This document shows positions 54,601 to 62,292 of a DNA stretch of 64,000 nt, in pieces. The translations under genes and the position numbers were made by a program. The notes beneath the pieces are model-generated. The model was not told the DNA's origin. It worked only from the letters and a program-made list of their open reading frames with translations, and searched no databases. How positions within the stretch are numbered: the first letter of the stretch is position 1; every line of letters begins with the position of its first letter. The DNA lies in the NCBI RefSeq assembly GCF_049310025.1, contig NZ_JBJYKD010000001.1:1-64000 (forward strand). Direction: 5' to 3'. Origin of the DNA: JBJYKD01 sp049310025. Lineage in GTDB: Bacteria; Bacillota; Thermosediminibacteria; Thermosediminibacterales; Tepidanaerobacteraceae.

Positions 54601-55054
54601 ATTCCCCGTTTAAAAGCAGGGTGGGTATTTCCCCAGCCAGGCAGGCGCTCATTGCCACAAGACCTTCGCTGTGTTCCCTGAGCGCCTTCTTGTCCACCCT
54701 TGGCTTATAGTAAAACCCTTCGGTAAAGCCCAGTGAAACCAGCTTCATTAAATTTTTGTAACCCCTGTCGTCTTTTGCCAGCAGCACCAGATGGTACTGG
54801 TCATCATCCACCCTGGGTTCACAGTCTGCCATGGTCCTCTTCGCCATGTAGACTTCGCACCCGATTATAGGTTTGATGCCGCAAGCCTTCATGGCTTTAT
54901 AAAATTCCACAACACCGTACATCACGCCGTGGTCGGTGATGGCGGCACTTTTTGCGCCCAGTTCGGAAAGTCTTTTCGCCAGTTTTTCTATTCTGCAGGC
55001 TCCGTCCAGGAGGCTGTAATTGGTATGAAGGTGCAGGTGCACAAATTCGCTCAT
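51641..55054 (-). CDS. dnaE: DNA polymerase III alpha subunit
   Basis: A 1137-residue replicative C-family polymerase of DnaE type. The PHP domain starts with FVHLHLHTNYSLLDGACR; polymerase catalytic aspartates lie in MPDIDVDFCYERRQEV, with GPGRGSAAGSLVAYCL before it and GYGFNKAHTAAYAVIAYQTAYLKAHFP in the fingers. The helix-hairpin-helix (ARAIIEARKKRGRFNSLRDFCERV) and the OB-fold (PVVVGGIITGIKTKATKGDKLMAFVTLED) follow. ATG 55054 follows GGTAGGTG; a GTG three codons earlier is the alternative. Directly behind the YtoI-like gene. Confidence 0.97.
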   Translation of the reverse strand: MSEFVHLHLHTNYSLLDGACRIEKLAKRLSELGAKSAAITDHGVMYGVVEFYKAMKACGIKPIIGCEVYMAKRTMADCEPRVDDDQYHLVLLAKDDRGYKNLMKLVSLGFTEGFYYKPRVDKKALREHSEGLVAMSACLAGEIPTLLLNGEYERAKLVALEYEEIFGKGNFFLEIQDHGITDQKRVNEELIALSRETRIPLVATNDVHYIMKEDAPVHDVLLCIQTGKTLDEENRLKFPTDEFYLKSREEMEAIFGFIPEALENTVKIAEMCNVELDFNTRHLPAFEVPEGYTQDDYLQKLCYEGLSERYTHITPEIRERLDYELEVIKKMGYSSYFLIVWDFINFARKNNIMVGPGRGSAAGSLVAYCLHITNIDPLKYNLLFERFLNPERVTMPDIDVDFCYERRQEVIDYVVKKYGQDRVAQIVTFGTMAARAAIRDVGRVLGYPYGEVDTIAKMVPMELGMTIENALVLNPELKKLYEQEERVKRLLDIARAIEGFPRHASTHAAGVVISKDPLVEHVPLHKIGDSNVATQYTMTTLEELGLLKMDFLGLRTLTVIRDALNIIKHTKNVEINLDRLPLDDKKVYEMLSQGNTAGVFQLESSGMQNLLRELKPGVFEDVVAIIGLYRPGPLGSGAADDFIKSKNGLKPIKYLHPLLKPILSETYGIILYQEQAMKIAQELAGFTLAQADILRKAMGKKKQDVMASQRAAFIEGCIKNNIDGDTAARIFDEISYFAGYGFNKAHTAAYAVIAYQTAYLKAHFPVEFMAALLTSVMDNSDKVAYYINECRHMGIEVLPPDINESFEAFTVVNGKIRFGLTAVKNVGEGVARAIIEARKKRGRFNSLRDFCERVPEELNKKTVESLIKSGAMDSLGARRSQLLKVYEAVLGEVQKERRQSAKDQISLFEMVDESLTNDVLPDVPEFPQSELLAMEKEMLGLYLSGHPLREYEKELAETVTIQSKDLYEDGGLKDNLPVVVGGIITGIKTKATKGDKLMAFVTLEDLTGSMEIIVFPSIYEKYQNLLLPDFKIILKGKINFKEDETPKIIAEEITPLRQREKGLIIISFSGKQKADFGKLRDFMSAHQGQTPVALYIADEDRSFLLDGGIDSSENTLKLLAGLDGFANYLYCENFSGR

Positions 55055-55063
55055 AAAATTCAC

Positions 55064-56362
55064 CTACCTGTCTATAACCCTCACCGAGATAAGGGATTTT
55101 GCCACCAGTTTCCCTTCATGCAGCAGGTTGATCTCCGCCTTGCCCGATTTTCTGCCTATGTCTATTATTTCCGCCTGAATTTCAATCTCTTCTTCCAGTT
55201 GAATGGGTCTGGAAAAATATACAGTAAAACTGTCGGGCACCGTATCAAGGCGCTTCTTGCTTCTGAAGGCTTCAAATCCGGCATTGGCCATTACCGTCAT
55301 CAAAGCCCCGCAGCTTGCGACACCGTAAGGGTTTAACATGATGGGACTGGTTTTCCCTCTGAGGCTGACTCCGTTTTCCGTCTTCGACACCGAAAACCTG
55401 CTCATTACAAGTCCGTCTACGGTTTCTCCGATCTGAGGCTGAAAACTCAAATTTTGCAGGGCCTTTATGGCCTCCTTTCGGGTTACAATACCTACCAACT
55501 TTTTGTCTTCCACCACCGGGATCAGTTCAATGCCTTCCCACACCATGAGGTGAGCTGCATGCGCCACCGGAGTATCCTGGTTCACGACAATGGGGTTTTT
55601 GCTCATGGCCTCCTTTATGGGAACATCATCTTTCAACCCGGCTATGTCGTTGGTGGTGGCAATCCCCACCACTTTTTTTTCGCCGTCCACCACCGGGAAT
55701 TTACTGTGGCGCGTTACCTTGAGGAGCCTCCTCCAGTCTCCCACCGTAGAATTCACGTCGAGATAATGCGGGTCGCGTACCATGACGTGCCTTACCCTGA
55801 TCACATCTTTTTTTATCAGCCTTCTGTAAAGCGCCTGGTTTATGAATGTCGCCACTGTAAAAGTGTCGTACGAAGATGAAATAACCGGTATATTAAAGCT
55901 GTCGGCAAGTTTGATTACTTCCTCTTCAACCTTGAATCCACCGGTCACAAGCACCGCGGCACCTTTTTTTATGGCCAGCACCTGAGCGTCTTTTCTGTTC
56001 CCCACAATGAGCAGGCTCTCAGGTTCTATATATTTCTGCATGTCATCAACTTCCATGGCGCCTATCAAAAACTTGTTGAGCGGCTTATGAAGGCCTGCTT
56101 TTCCGCCCAGAATGCTACCGTCCACGATGTTTACTACTTCGGCAAAGGTTAGTTTTTCTATGGTCTCATCGGCCTTTTTTTCAATGCGGATGGTGCCCAC
56201 CCTGGGCAAAGGGCACACCAGACCCGCAAGCTGTGCGTCTTTGATGGCCCTGTAGGCGGTACCATCGCTGACTTCCAGCGCCTGAGCCAGTTGTCTTACA
56301 GAAATCTTTGTCCCCGCTTTTAACTTTTTTATATAGTCTATTATCTGCTCGTGCTTTGTCAT
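55064..56362 (-). CDS. ytoI: CBS/DRTGG/hot-dog domain regulator (YtoI-like)
   Basis: A 432-residue protein with four modules: an N-terminal winged helix (ISVRQLAQALEVSDGTAYRAIKDAQLAGLV), a DRTGG domain (about 75-180), a pair of CBS motifs (about 190-305: VRHVMVRDPHYLDVNSTV and PIKEAMSKNPIVVNQDTPVAHAAHLMV), and a C-terminal 4HBT hot-dog domain (about 310-425). This is the layout of Bacillus YtoI. CBS domains suggest sensing of adenine nucleotides. The target is unknown; it heads the dnaE operon. Confidence 0.92.
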   Translation of the reverse strand: MTKHEQIIDYIKKLKAGTKISVRQLAQALEVSDGTAYRAIKDAQLAGLVCPLPRVGTIRIEKKADETIEKLTFAEVVNIVDGSILGGKAGLHKPLNKFLIGAMEVDDMQKYIEPESLLIVGNRKDAQVLAIKKGAAVLVTGGFKVEEEVIKLADSFNIPVISSSYDTFTVATFINQALYRRLIKKDVIRVRHVMVRDPHYLDVNSTVGDWRRLLKVTRHSKFPVVDGEKKVVGIATTNDIAGLKDDVPIKEAMSKNPIVVNQDTPVAHAAHLMVWEGIELIPVVEDKKLVGIVTRKEAIKALQNLSFQPQIGETVDGLVMSRFSVSKTENGVSLRGKTSPIMLNPYGVASCGALMTVMANAGFEAFRSKKRLDTVPDSFTVYFSRPIQLEEEIEIQAEIIDIGRKSGKAEINLLHEGKLVAKSLISVRVIDR

Positions 56363-56391
56363 GGTTTTTCACCAAATATAATTATACCTAA

Positions 56392-56422
56392 TTTAAAAGC
56401 TACCGTCACGGTAGCTTTTAAA
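56392..56422 (-). terminator. Terminator of the rapZ-glmR-whiA-HPr block
   Basis: A perfect 14-bp palindrome with a 3-nt loop: TTTAAAAGCTACCG-TCA-CGGTAGCTTTTAAA. The T-rich end of the stem serves as the release tract. It lies just after the HPr stop, before ytoI. Confidence 0.75.
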
Positions 56423-56424
56423 AA

Positions 56425-56691
56425 TTATTCTTCGCCAAACTTGCTTTCTATAAGTTCTACGAGTTTTTCCACAGCTTCTTTTTCATCGTCGCCTTCGGCT
56501 GAAATGGCGATCTGCGTTCCCTGACTCACCGCCAGAGACATAACGCCCATAATGCTCTTGGCATTGACTTTTTTGCCCTCTTTTTCGATAAAAATGTCCG
56601 ACTTGAACTTGTTGGCAGTCTGGACAAAAAGCGCTGCGGGTCTTGCGTGAAGACCGGTTTTGTTTTTTACGACAACGATTTTTTCATACAT
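56425..56691 (-). CDS. ptsH: HPr phosphocarrier protein
   Basis: An 88-residue HPr with the catalytic H15 (TGLHARPAALF) and the regulatory S46 (NAKSIMGVMSLA), target of HPr kinase in Firmicutes. In Bacillus the gene at this position, after whiA, is crh, whose His15 is replaced; here the histidine is present, so it can act in PTS transfer as well as catabolite control. The start overlaps the whiA stop by 8 nt. Confidence 0.95.
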   Translation of the reverse strand: MYEKIVVVKNKTGLHARPAALFVQTANKFKSDIFIEKEGKKVNAKSIMGVMSLAVSQGTQIAISAEGDDEKEAVEKLVELIESKFGEE

Positions 56692-57658
56692 GGTTCTTTT
56701 CCCCTTTCATTGATTGTAAATTTTCTGCAATACTTTCTATTTTTTTTAATCTATAGCTTACACCGGATTTGCCAAGAGGAGGTTCCATCATCTCCCCCAG
56801 TTCCTTAAGGCTCAAATCCGGGTGCTCTACTCTTAGTTCAGCGATCTCCTTTAGATTATCGGGCAAATCCTCAAAAATCCTGCGCTCTTTTAAAAAATTT
56901 ATGCATTCTATCTGGCGGATGGAGGCGTCTACGGTTTTGTTCAGATTGGCCGTTTCACAGTTTACAATGCGGTTTACGCTGTTCCTCATTTCTTTAACCA
57001 CCCTGATGTCCTCAAATTTCAGCAGGCTGTTATGCGCCCCCATAATACCGAGCAGGTCCGCTATATGATTTCCGTCTTTCAAATAAACCATAAAGGCGTT
57101 TTTGCGCTCCATTACCTTTGAGTTTAAGCCAAAACTGTTCATGAGCCTGGAAAGATCGGCAGCCTGGCGTTTGTCCTGGGTCACAAATTCAACATGATAA
57201 GGTCCCTTAGGGTCGCTAATAGACCCGCTTCCCAAAAAGGCGCCTCTCAGGTAAGACCGCATGCAGCATCTTTTTTTTATAAGCGAGTGTTTTATGCCGT
57301 CTCTTAATTTAAATTTTTCTTGATCCTCCCTCAATATCCCCAGTTCTTTCAAAAACTCCTTCGAATCCCGCAAATCCACCGAAATTATATAGAGGTTGTG
57401 GTCCTTCAAAAAGCTGTTTCTCCTTATCATTATATCCACCGGGGATTTCAAAAACTTCTTTAACAGTTTGTAAGTTCTTCTCGCGGTGGAGGCGTGTTCG
57501 GTCTGAATCTGGAGGATGGCCTGACCTTGCCCGCCTGCAATCTTTATATTCCCGGCCATGCGTATGACGGCGGAAAGTTCAGCCTTTTGACAGCATTGAT
57601 TAGAAGTAGTTCGCGAAAGCTCCTCTTTCACTTCATAGGAAAAGGACAAACCATCCAC
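56684..57658 (-). CDS. whiA: WhiA sporulation/cell-division regulator
   Basis: A 324-residue DNA-binding protein: an N-terminal homing-endonuclease-like fold (SFSYEVKEELSRT...AELSAVIRMAGNI; RCCMRSYLRGAFLGSGSISDPKGPYHVEFV) and a C-terminal HTH (LSLKELGEMMEPPLGKSGVSYRLKKIE). Catalytic residues of the endonuclease are lost in this family. The start is a GTG at 57658 or TTG at 57649; the ribosome site is ambiguous. Confidence 0.95.
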   Translation of the reverse strand: MDGLSFSYEVKEELSRTTSNQCCQKAELSAVIRMAGNIKIAGGQGQAILQIQTEHASTARRTYKLLKKFLKSPVDIMIRRNSFLKDHNLYIISVDLRDSKEFLKELGILREDQEKFKLRDGIKHSLIKKRCCMRSYLRGAFLGSGSISDPKGPYHVEFVTQDKRQAADLSRLMNSFGLNSKVMERKNAFMVYLKDGNHIADLLGIMGAHNSLLKFEDIRVVKEMRNSVNRIVNCETANLNKTVDASIRQIECINFLKERRIFEDLPDNLKEIAELRVEHPDLSLKELGEMMEPPLGKSGVSYRLKKIESIAENLQSMKGEKNHV

Positions 57659-57779
57659 CTGCCTTCAGCTAAATTTTTTATTCTACATAAATCTTAAAAT
57701 ACCTTCTTGCCGCCAAAAGTATTTTTAAAGAAAAACGCGCGCCTATTCAGGCAGTGCCGATGTTAACGGGTTTTAATAT

Positions 57780-58730
57780 TTACCTTGAAATTATATCCAT
57801 AATTATCCTGGCCAGTTTTTTTGGGCTGTGGCGTATTACATCCGTAGGATTTAAAATCTCGCCCTCCACCACATTATACCCCAATTCCGCGATTTTTTCA
57901 GCGTCGCAAAAAACGGGAGTCGCACCGTCTTCCAGATATCTCTCCAGCAGTTTTTCGGGCACCTTTTCGGTATTTATCACCACATATTCAATCACTTCTC
58001 TGCTCGAGTGCTGGATAATCGCCCTGACATGATCCAGCGCCGTATATCCCGTTGTCTCACCGGGCTGAGTCATTATATTGACCACATATATTTTTTTCGC
58101 ACGAGACGCGGCGATGCACTCCGCCAGGTCTTTAATCAAGAGGTTTGGAATAATACTGGTGTACAGGCTCCCCGGCCCCAGGATTATGGCGTCGGCTTTC
58201 TCCACGGCTTCCAGGGCTTCCTTTAAAGGTTTGACATCGGGCGGTCTCAGGCTCACTTTTGATATTTCGCGCCTTGCTTTTGGGATGCTGGATTCTCCGC
58301 ACACCCTGCTGCCGTCTTTATATTCGGCTTCCAGAGTAACATCGGCCAGAGTCGAGGGGAGAACCTGACCCTTTACCGCCAGGACTTTGCTGGATTCTTT
58401 TATGGCCAGTTCAAAATCTCCAAGCACTTCCGTCATGGCCGCCAGGAACAGATTGCCGAAGCTGTGGCCCCTGAAAGATCCCATCGTAAAACGATGCTGA
58501 AAGAGTCTTTCCATTAACGGCTCGGTACCGGCCAGGGCCAGAAGGCAATTACGGATATCCCCCGGGGGCGGGATCTTTAGTTCATCCCTTATAATGCCTG
58601 AGCTTCCGCCATCGTCGGCCACGGTCACTATGGCGGTTAGATTTCCTGTGTATTCCTTGAGGCCCCGGAGAAGATTTGGAAGACCCGTACCTCCGCCTAT
58701 GCATACGATGTTTGCGTCCACACTCTTCAC
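57780..58730 (-). CDS. glmR: GlmR/YvcK gluconeogenesis factor
   Basis: A 316-residue CofD-like Rossmann protein. VCIGGGTGLPNLLRGLKEYTGNLTAIVTVADDGGSSG and LGPGSLYTSIIPNLLIKDL are diagnostic. In B. subtilis it binds UDP-GlcNAc and stimulates GlmS. GTG 58730 overlaps the rapZ stop by 4 nt, indicating translational coupling. Confidence 0.95.
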   Translation of the reverse strand: MKSVDANIVCIGGGTGLPNLLRGLKEYTGNLTAIVTVADDGGSSGIIRDELKIPPPGDIRNCLLALAGTEPLMERLFQHRFTMGSFRGHSFGNLFLAAMTEVLGDFELAIKESSKVLAVKGQVLPSTLADVTLEAEYKDGSRVCGESSIPKARREISKVSLRPPDVKPLKEALEAVEKADAIILGPGSLYTSIIPNLLIKDLAECIAASRAKKIYVVNIMTQPGETTGYTALDHVRAIIQHSSREVIEYVVINTEKVPEKLLERYLEDGATPVFCDAEKIAELGYNVVEGEILNPTDVIRHSPKKLARIIMDIISR

Positions 58731-59599
58731 TCCGTTCTTTGATCTATGTCTCTATGGTCTACTATCACTTTATGCTTGTGCGCTTTTAAATGAGCCGCCA
58801 ATTCGCCGGCAATAGCAATAGATCTGTGCCTCCCGCCGGTGCAGCCTATAGCTATGATCAGCTGGGATTTTCCTTCCCTGATATAATAAGGAATCAGAAA
58901 CTCTACCATGTCACATAATTTTTCAAGAAATTGCCGGCTTTCGGGCCATTTCATAACATAGTTTTTTACCTCGGGGTCTTGTCCTGAAAGCTGCCTCAGT
59001 TCGTCCACGTAATAGGGGTTCGGGAGAAACCTCACGTCGAACACCAGGTCCGCATCCAGCGGAATGCCCTGTTTAAAACCGAAGGAAACCACATTAATCA
59101 ACAGCGGCTCCTCTTTTTCGGTTTGGATAAAGCGCCGGACTATTTCCTCCTTGAGCTGCGCGGGGGTCTTGCAGGAAGTATCTATTATATAATCTGCCAC
59201 ATCTTTCAACTTCGCCATCTTTTTTCTCTCGGAAAAAATGCCTTCAATTATTCTGCCTTCGGGGGCAAGGGGATGGCGACGCCGGCTCTCTTTAAACCGT
59301 TTTATCAAAGTCTCATCGGAGGCTTCCAGAAATAAAATTTCATAAGGATAGCCGGAGTCCCGCATCGTCTTGAGGCTCTCAAACAGGGTATCGAAAAAAC
59401 CGCCCCCTCTAATATCTATGACAAGGGCTATCTTATTTATTCTCTTCCTGCTCTGGCGGCACAGTTCCGCAAAAGTGGGAATCAGCGCCGGCGGGAGGTT
59501 GTCGACACAAAAGTAGCCGTGGTCTTCAAAAACCCTGAGCGCCAAAGTGCGCCCGGCACCGGAAAGCCCGGTGATTATAATGAATTTCAGATCCTCCAA
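58727..59599 (-). CDS. rapZ: RapZ/YvcJ nucleotide-binding protein
   Basis: A 290-residue YvcJ-family protein. VDNLPPALIPTFAEL, VSFGFKQGIPLDADLVFDVRFLPNPYY and GCTGGRHRSIAIAGELAAHL are conserved. The P-loop reads GLSGAGRT, with Arg where the family normally has Lys. The TTG start follows GGGGGTG by 7 nt. In Bacillus YvcJ affects competence; in enterobacteria RapZ controls GlmS mRNA. Confidence 0.95.
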   Translation of the reverse strand: MEDLKFIIITGLSGAGRTLALRVFEDHGYFCVDNLPPALIPTFAELCRQSRKRINKIALVIDIRGGGFFDTLFESLKTMRDSGYPYEILFLEASDETLIKRFKESRRRHPLAPEGRIIEGIFSERKKMAKLKDVADYIIDTSCKTPAQLKEEIVRRFIQTEKEEPLLINVVSFGFKQGIPLDADLVFDVRFLPNPYYVDELRQLSGQDPEVKNYVMKWPESRQFLEKLCDMVEFLIPYYIREGKSQLIIAIGCTGGRHRSIAIAGELAAHLKAHKHKVIVDHRDIDQRTE

Positions 59600-59628
59600 T
59601 GCTTTTCACCCCCTCCCTTCACACTTTT

Positions 59629-60405
59629 TCATGTGCTTTTAGTCGGCTCGCCGTACGGCCTGGCAAATCCGGCCACCGGTGTGGCATTGATGATATCTTT
59701 TTCAGTAAGGCCCGCCCGTCGGGCTATTTCAATCCCTCTCGTTAGATTTCCCACATCTCGGGGCTGGTGGGCGTCGCTTCCTATGGCAAATTTAACTCCG
59801 TAAGCTCTGGCAGTCCGCACGTACTCTTCGGTCATAAACCCGTGACCGGCATTTATCTCCAGGGCTGTCCCAAATTTCGCCGCGGCCCCGGCAAGGCGGG
59901 CCGTATCTACGGCCAGATGGAGACCCGGATGGGTTATCACGTCAATTTTGTAACTCTGTATGGCTTTGATGAGAGCGGTGGTGTTCCGCTCCAGCACTTT
60001 TCCTTTAATTATTTCTGAATGTCTCGCCATCATGTTTTCAATAAGCAGGCCGTACCCGTCCCGCAGGCTTGAAGGCCATACCAGAGGATGCAATCCGGCC
60101 ATAACGTAATCCAGCTCGTTTAAAATTTTTTCCGGTATGTCCAGTTCCCCGTCCTGGCTTATGACATTGGCCTCGCAGCCGAGAAGTATTTTTATATCCG
60201 TATATTCGCTCTTGATTTTTTCGATTTCTTCCCGCATCCTGGCAAAATCCTCCAGCCTTGTGCCGATGCCTATGTTGGCCGGCCCGTGCTCGGAAATGCC
60301 AACAGCCGAAAGGCCTTTTTTCAAAGCAGCTTCCACGTTTTCTTTTATGGTGCCGGTTCCGTGGCTGTACCTGGTATGGGTGTGAAAATCCGCCCACAGC
60401 TTCAT
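59629..60405 (-). CDS. PHP-domain phosphatase/hydrolase (YcdX-like)
   Basis: A 258-residue PHP hydrolase. Metal ligands are in ADFHTHTRYSHG, GISEHGP, a glutamate in LLGCEANVI, DVITHPGLH and the final IGSDAHQPRDVG. It is the usual upstream neighbour of rapZ in clostridia. The substrate is unknown, probably a phosphoester. Confidence 0.88.
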   Translation of the reverse strand: MKLWADFHTHTRYSHGTGTIKENVEAALKKGLSAVGISEHGPANIGIGTRLEDFARMREEIEKIKSEYTDIKILLGCEANVISQDGELDIPEKILNELDYVMAGLHPLVWPSSLRDGYGLLIENMMARHSEIIKGKVLERNTTALIKAIQSYKIDVITHPGLHLAVDTARLAGAAAKFGTALEINAGHGFMTEEYVRTARAYGVKFAIGSDAHQPRDVGNLTRGIEIARRAGLTEKDIINATPVAGFARPYGEPTKST

Positions 60406-60589
60406 ACTATATCCTCCTCTTTAATAGTATAATATATATTATGGACAAAATCTATTTATTGCCTTCCTTTTCTTGCAAGAAGGAATTGGCAAAAGCTCGT
60501 AGAATAAATATGATTAGCAAATTCCGGGAGGATCAGGAGAAGTAAACAACGACCTTAAAATTTTGATGTTTCACCGGGAGGTATCTTGC

Positions 60590-61309
60590 ATGGTCAAAGC
60601 TTTATTATTCGATCTCGACGGAACTCTACTGCCAGTAGATACCGATGAATTCATAAGCAGCTACCTAGAGCTTCTTTCTTCAAAACTGGAAAAATGGATG
60701 GAAGCGAGAGAATTCATCAAAAAACTCATGGAATCTACATACGCAATGATAAACAACCTGGATCCGCTCAGGACAAATAAGGATGTTTTCTGGGAAGAAT
60801 TTTGCCTGAAAATTTCTCATAAAAAAGAAGAACTGGCGCCGATTTTCGATGAATTCTACGAACGAGATTTTCCACGGCTGGCCCGCCTGGTACCCAAAAA
60901 TCCGATTCCGAATCGCATTCTAAAAGCGGCCCATGAAAAGGGGTATGAATTGGTTATAGCAACAAATCCAATCTTTCCCGAGAGCGCCATACTTGAAAGG
61001 CTCCGGTGGATCGACGCCCTGGAGTTCCCCTATAAGCTGATTACCACTTACGAGAACATGCACTTTGCAAAACCCCAAATAGAATACTACGCCGAGATTC
61101 TTGAAAAAATCGGAAAAGACCCCGGTGAGTGCCTGATGATAGGCAACGATGCGGAAGAAGACATGGTGGCGGGAAAGATGGGGATTAAAACTTATCTTGT
61201 GACCGATCACATGTTAAACAGGAATAATATTGATTTTAAAGCTGATTACACCGGCACACTGGAAAATCTTTTGGACTTTGTGAACAATCTCGAGGAGGTC
61301 CGATTATGA
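60590..61309 (+). CDS. HAD-superfamily hydrolase
   Basis: A 239-residue HAD phosphatase. Motif I LLFDLDGTLLP (Asp nucleophile), motif II VIATNP, motif III lysine in FAKPQIEYY and motif IV IGNDAEEDMVAGKMGIKTYLV. The cap is helical and inserted after motif I (subfamily IA). ATG 60590 follows GGGAGGT; an in-frame ATG at 60563 lacks a site. Overlaps the next gene by 4 nt. Confidence 0.9.
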   Translation: MVKALLFDLDGTLLPVDTDEFISSYLELLSSKLEKWMEAREFIKKLMESTYAMINNLDPLRTNKDVFWEEFCLKISHKKEELAPIFDEFYERDFPRLARLVPKNPIPNRILKAAHEKGYELVIATNPIFPESAILERLRWIDALEFPYKLITTYENMHFAKPQIEYYAEILEKIGKDPGECLMIGNDAEEDMVAGKMGIKTYLVTDHMLNRNNIDFKADYTGTLENLLDFVNNLEEVRL

Positions 61310-61656
61310 ACGTATACGACCTTGCCCATCAACTGGCTCGAGCCTTAAGTGAGGCTCCAGAATACCTGGAATTTAAAAAAGCCGTTGAAGAATTAAACCG
61401 GGACCCGCAGGCAAGGGATATGCTCAGGGATTTGAAAACCCGGCAGTTGCAAGTTGAAGCCCTGAAACTTTCGGGTAAACCGGTTGACGAAGAAACCCTT
61501 AAAAGCCTGGAAAATCTGTATAACATAGTGATCTACAACTCTCTGATTAAGAAATACCTGGAAGCTGAAGCGCGCTTTGCCGTGCTCATGACAGATATAC
61601 AGAATATAATAGCAAAGGCTGTGGATCTTGATTTAATCGAACCGTCTCATAATTAA
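61306..61656 (+). CDS. YlbF/YmcA family protein
   Basis: A 116-residue helical protein (MNVYDLAHQLARALSEAPEYLEFKKAVEELNRDPQARDMLRDLKTRQLQVE). YlbF and YmcA of Bacillus join YaaT in the Y-complex that tunes RNase Y and sporulation/competence. Which paralog this is cannot be told. Translation is coupled to the HAD gene by a 4-nt overlap. Confidence 0.88.
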   Translation: MNVYDLAHQLARALSEAPEYLEFKKAVEELNRDPQARDMLRDLKTRQLQVEALKLSGKPVDEETLKSLENLYNIVIYNSLIKKYLEAEARFAVLMTDIQNIIAKAVDLDLIEPSHN

Positions 61657-61710
61657 AATAAGACCCGGCAGAAAGTTATTTTACAACATAATCAATTGAC
61701 TGCCTTTCAA

Positions 61711-61745
61711 AAAAAATCGCAAGCCTTCAGGCTTGCTCTATTTGT
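61711..61745. terminator. Bidirectional terminator
   Basis: GCAAGCC-TTCA-GGCTTGC is flanked by a long T tract on the minus strand (plus-strand A run) and TCTATTTG on the plus strand. It can end both the rightward YlbF transcript and the leftward UPF0180 transcript. Confidence 0.75.
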
Positions 61746-61774
61746 ATTTATTTAATTAAGGAGGTAGAAAGCGG

Positions 61775-61873
61775 TTGAAATTCAGTGGATGGTTATATAT
61801 TAGCACGGCTTTATTAAGTATATGTTATGAAAATATTAATTTATTGTTAAATAATTATCTATGGTTCGTTTAA
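61775..61873 (+). CDS. Possible small membrane peptide (32 aa)
   Basis: A full AAGGAGGT site lies 9 nt before a TTG that opens LKFSGWLYISTALLSICYEN... and ends at TAA 61871. The peptide has one hydrophobic segment. Its end overlaps the 3' end of the convergent UPF0180 gene. No family recognised and coding status unproven. Confidence 0.35.
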   Translation: MKFSGWLYISTALLSICYENINLLLNNYLWFV

Positions 61874-62128
61874 CTCTTTTTCATAATATTTTAGATTTTC
61901 CCTGAGTATATCTAAAACCATCCTGGTATCGCTGTCGCTAGCGGCGATGACTCTCTCATCGGCAATGGTATTTTTCCTTTTAACCAGGTCCTTGTTGCTC
62001 CGGTCGATCACAAAGGCGTCCACATCCCTAAAATCCGCCGTCGACAACTCCACCGTCTGATAACCTTCTTTTTGCAGGACATCCCTGATGTTGTGAAGGG
62101 AATCGTCCACCGCAATTAAAAAGCTCAT
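61859..62128 (-). CDS. UPF0180 family protein (YkuS-like)
   Basis: An 89-residue protein of UPF0180 type: MSFLIAVDDSLHNIRDVLQKEGYQTVELSTADFRDVDAFVIDRSNKD. Function unknown. ATG 62128 lies 9 nt behind GGAGGTG; a GTG four codons earlier overlaps the site. Confidence 0.78.
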   Translation of the reverse strand: MSFLIAVDDSLHNIRDVLQKEGYQTVELSTADFRDVDAFVIDRSNKDLVKRKNTIADERVIAASDSDTRMVLDILRENLKYYEKELNEP

Positions 62129-62292
62129 GCGGCCTGTCACCTCCGTAAAAAAAAATCCCTGATGTTATTATCCTCCTTTTACCCGATTTTATGCCTTCCG
62201 CTGGCAGAAAGATTGTCTATAAATAATCCATAAAAATATTTTTTTATGGTAATATTATAGTGGAAAAATAAAGCAAACACAGGAGGAGCGAT

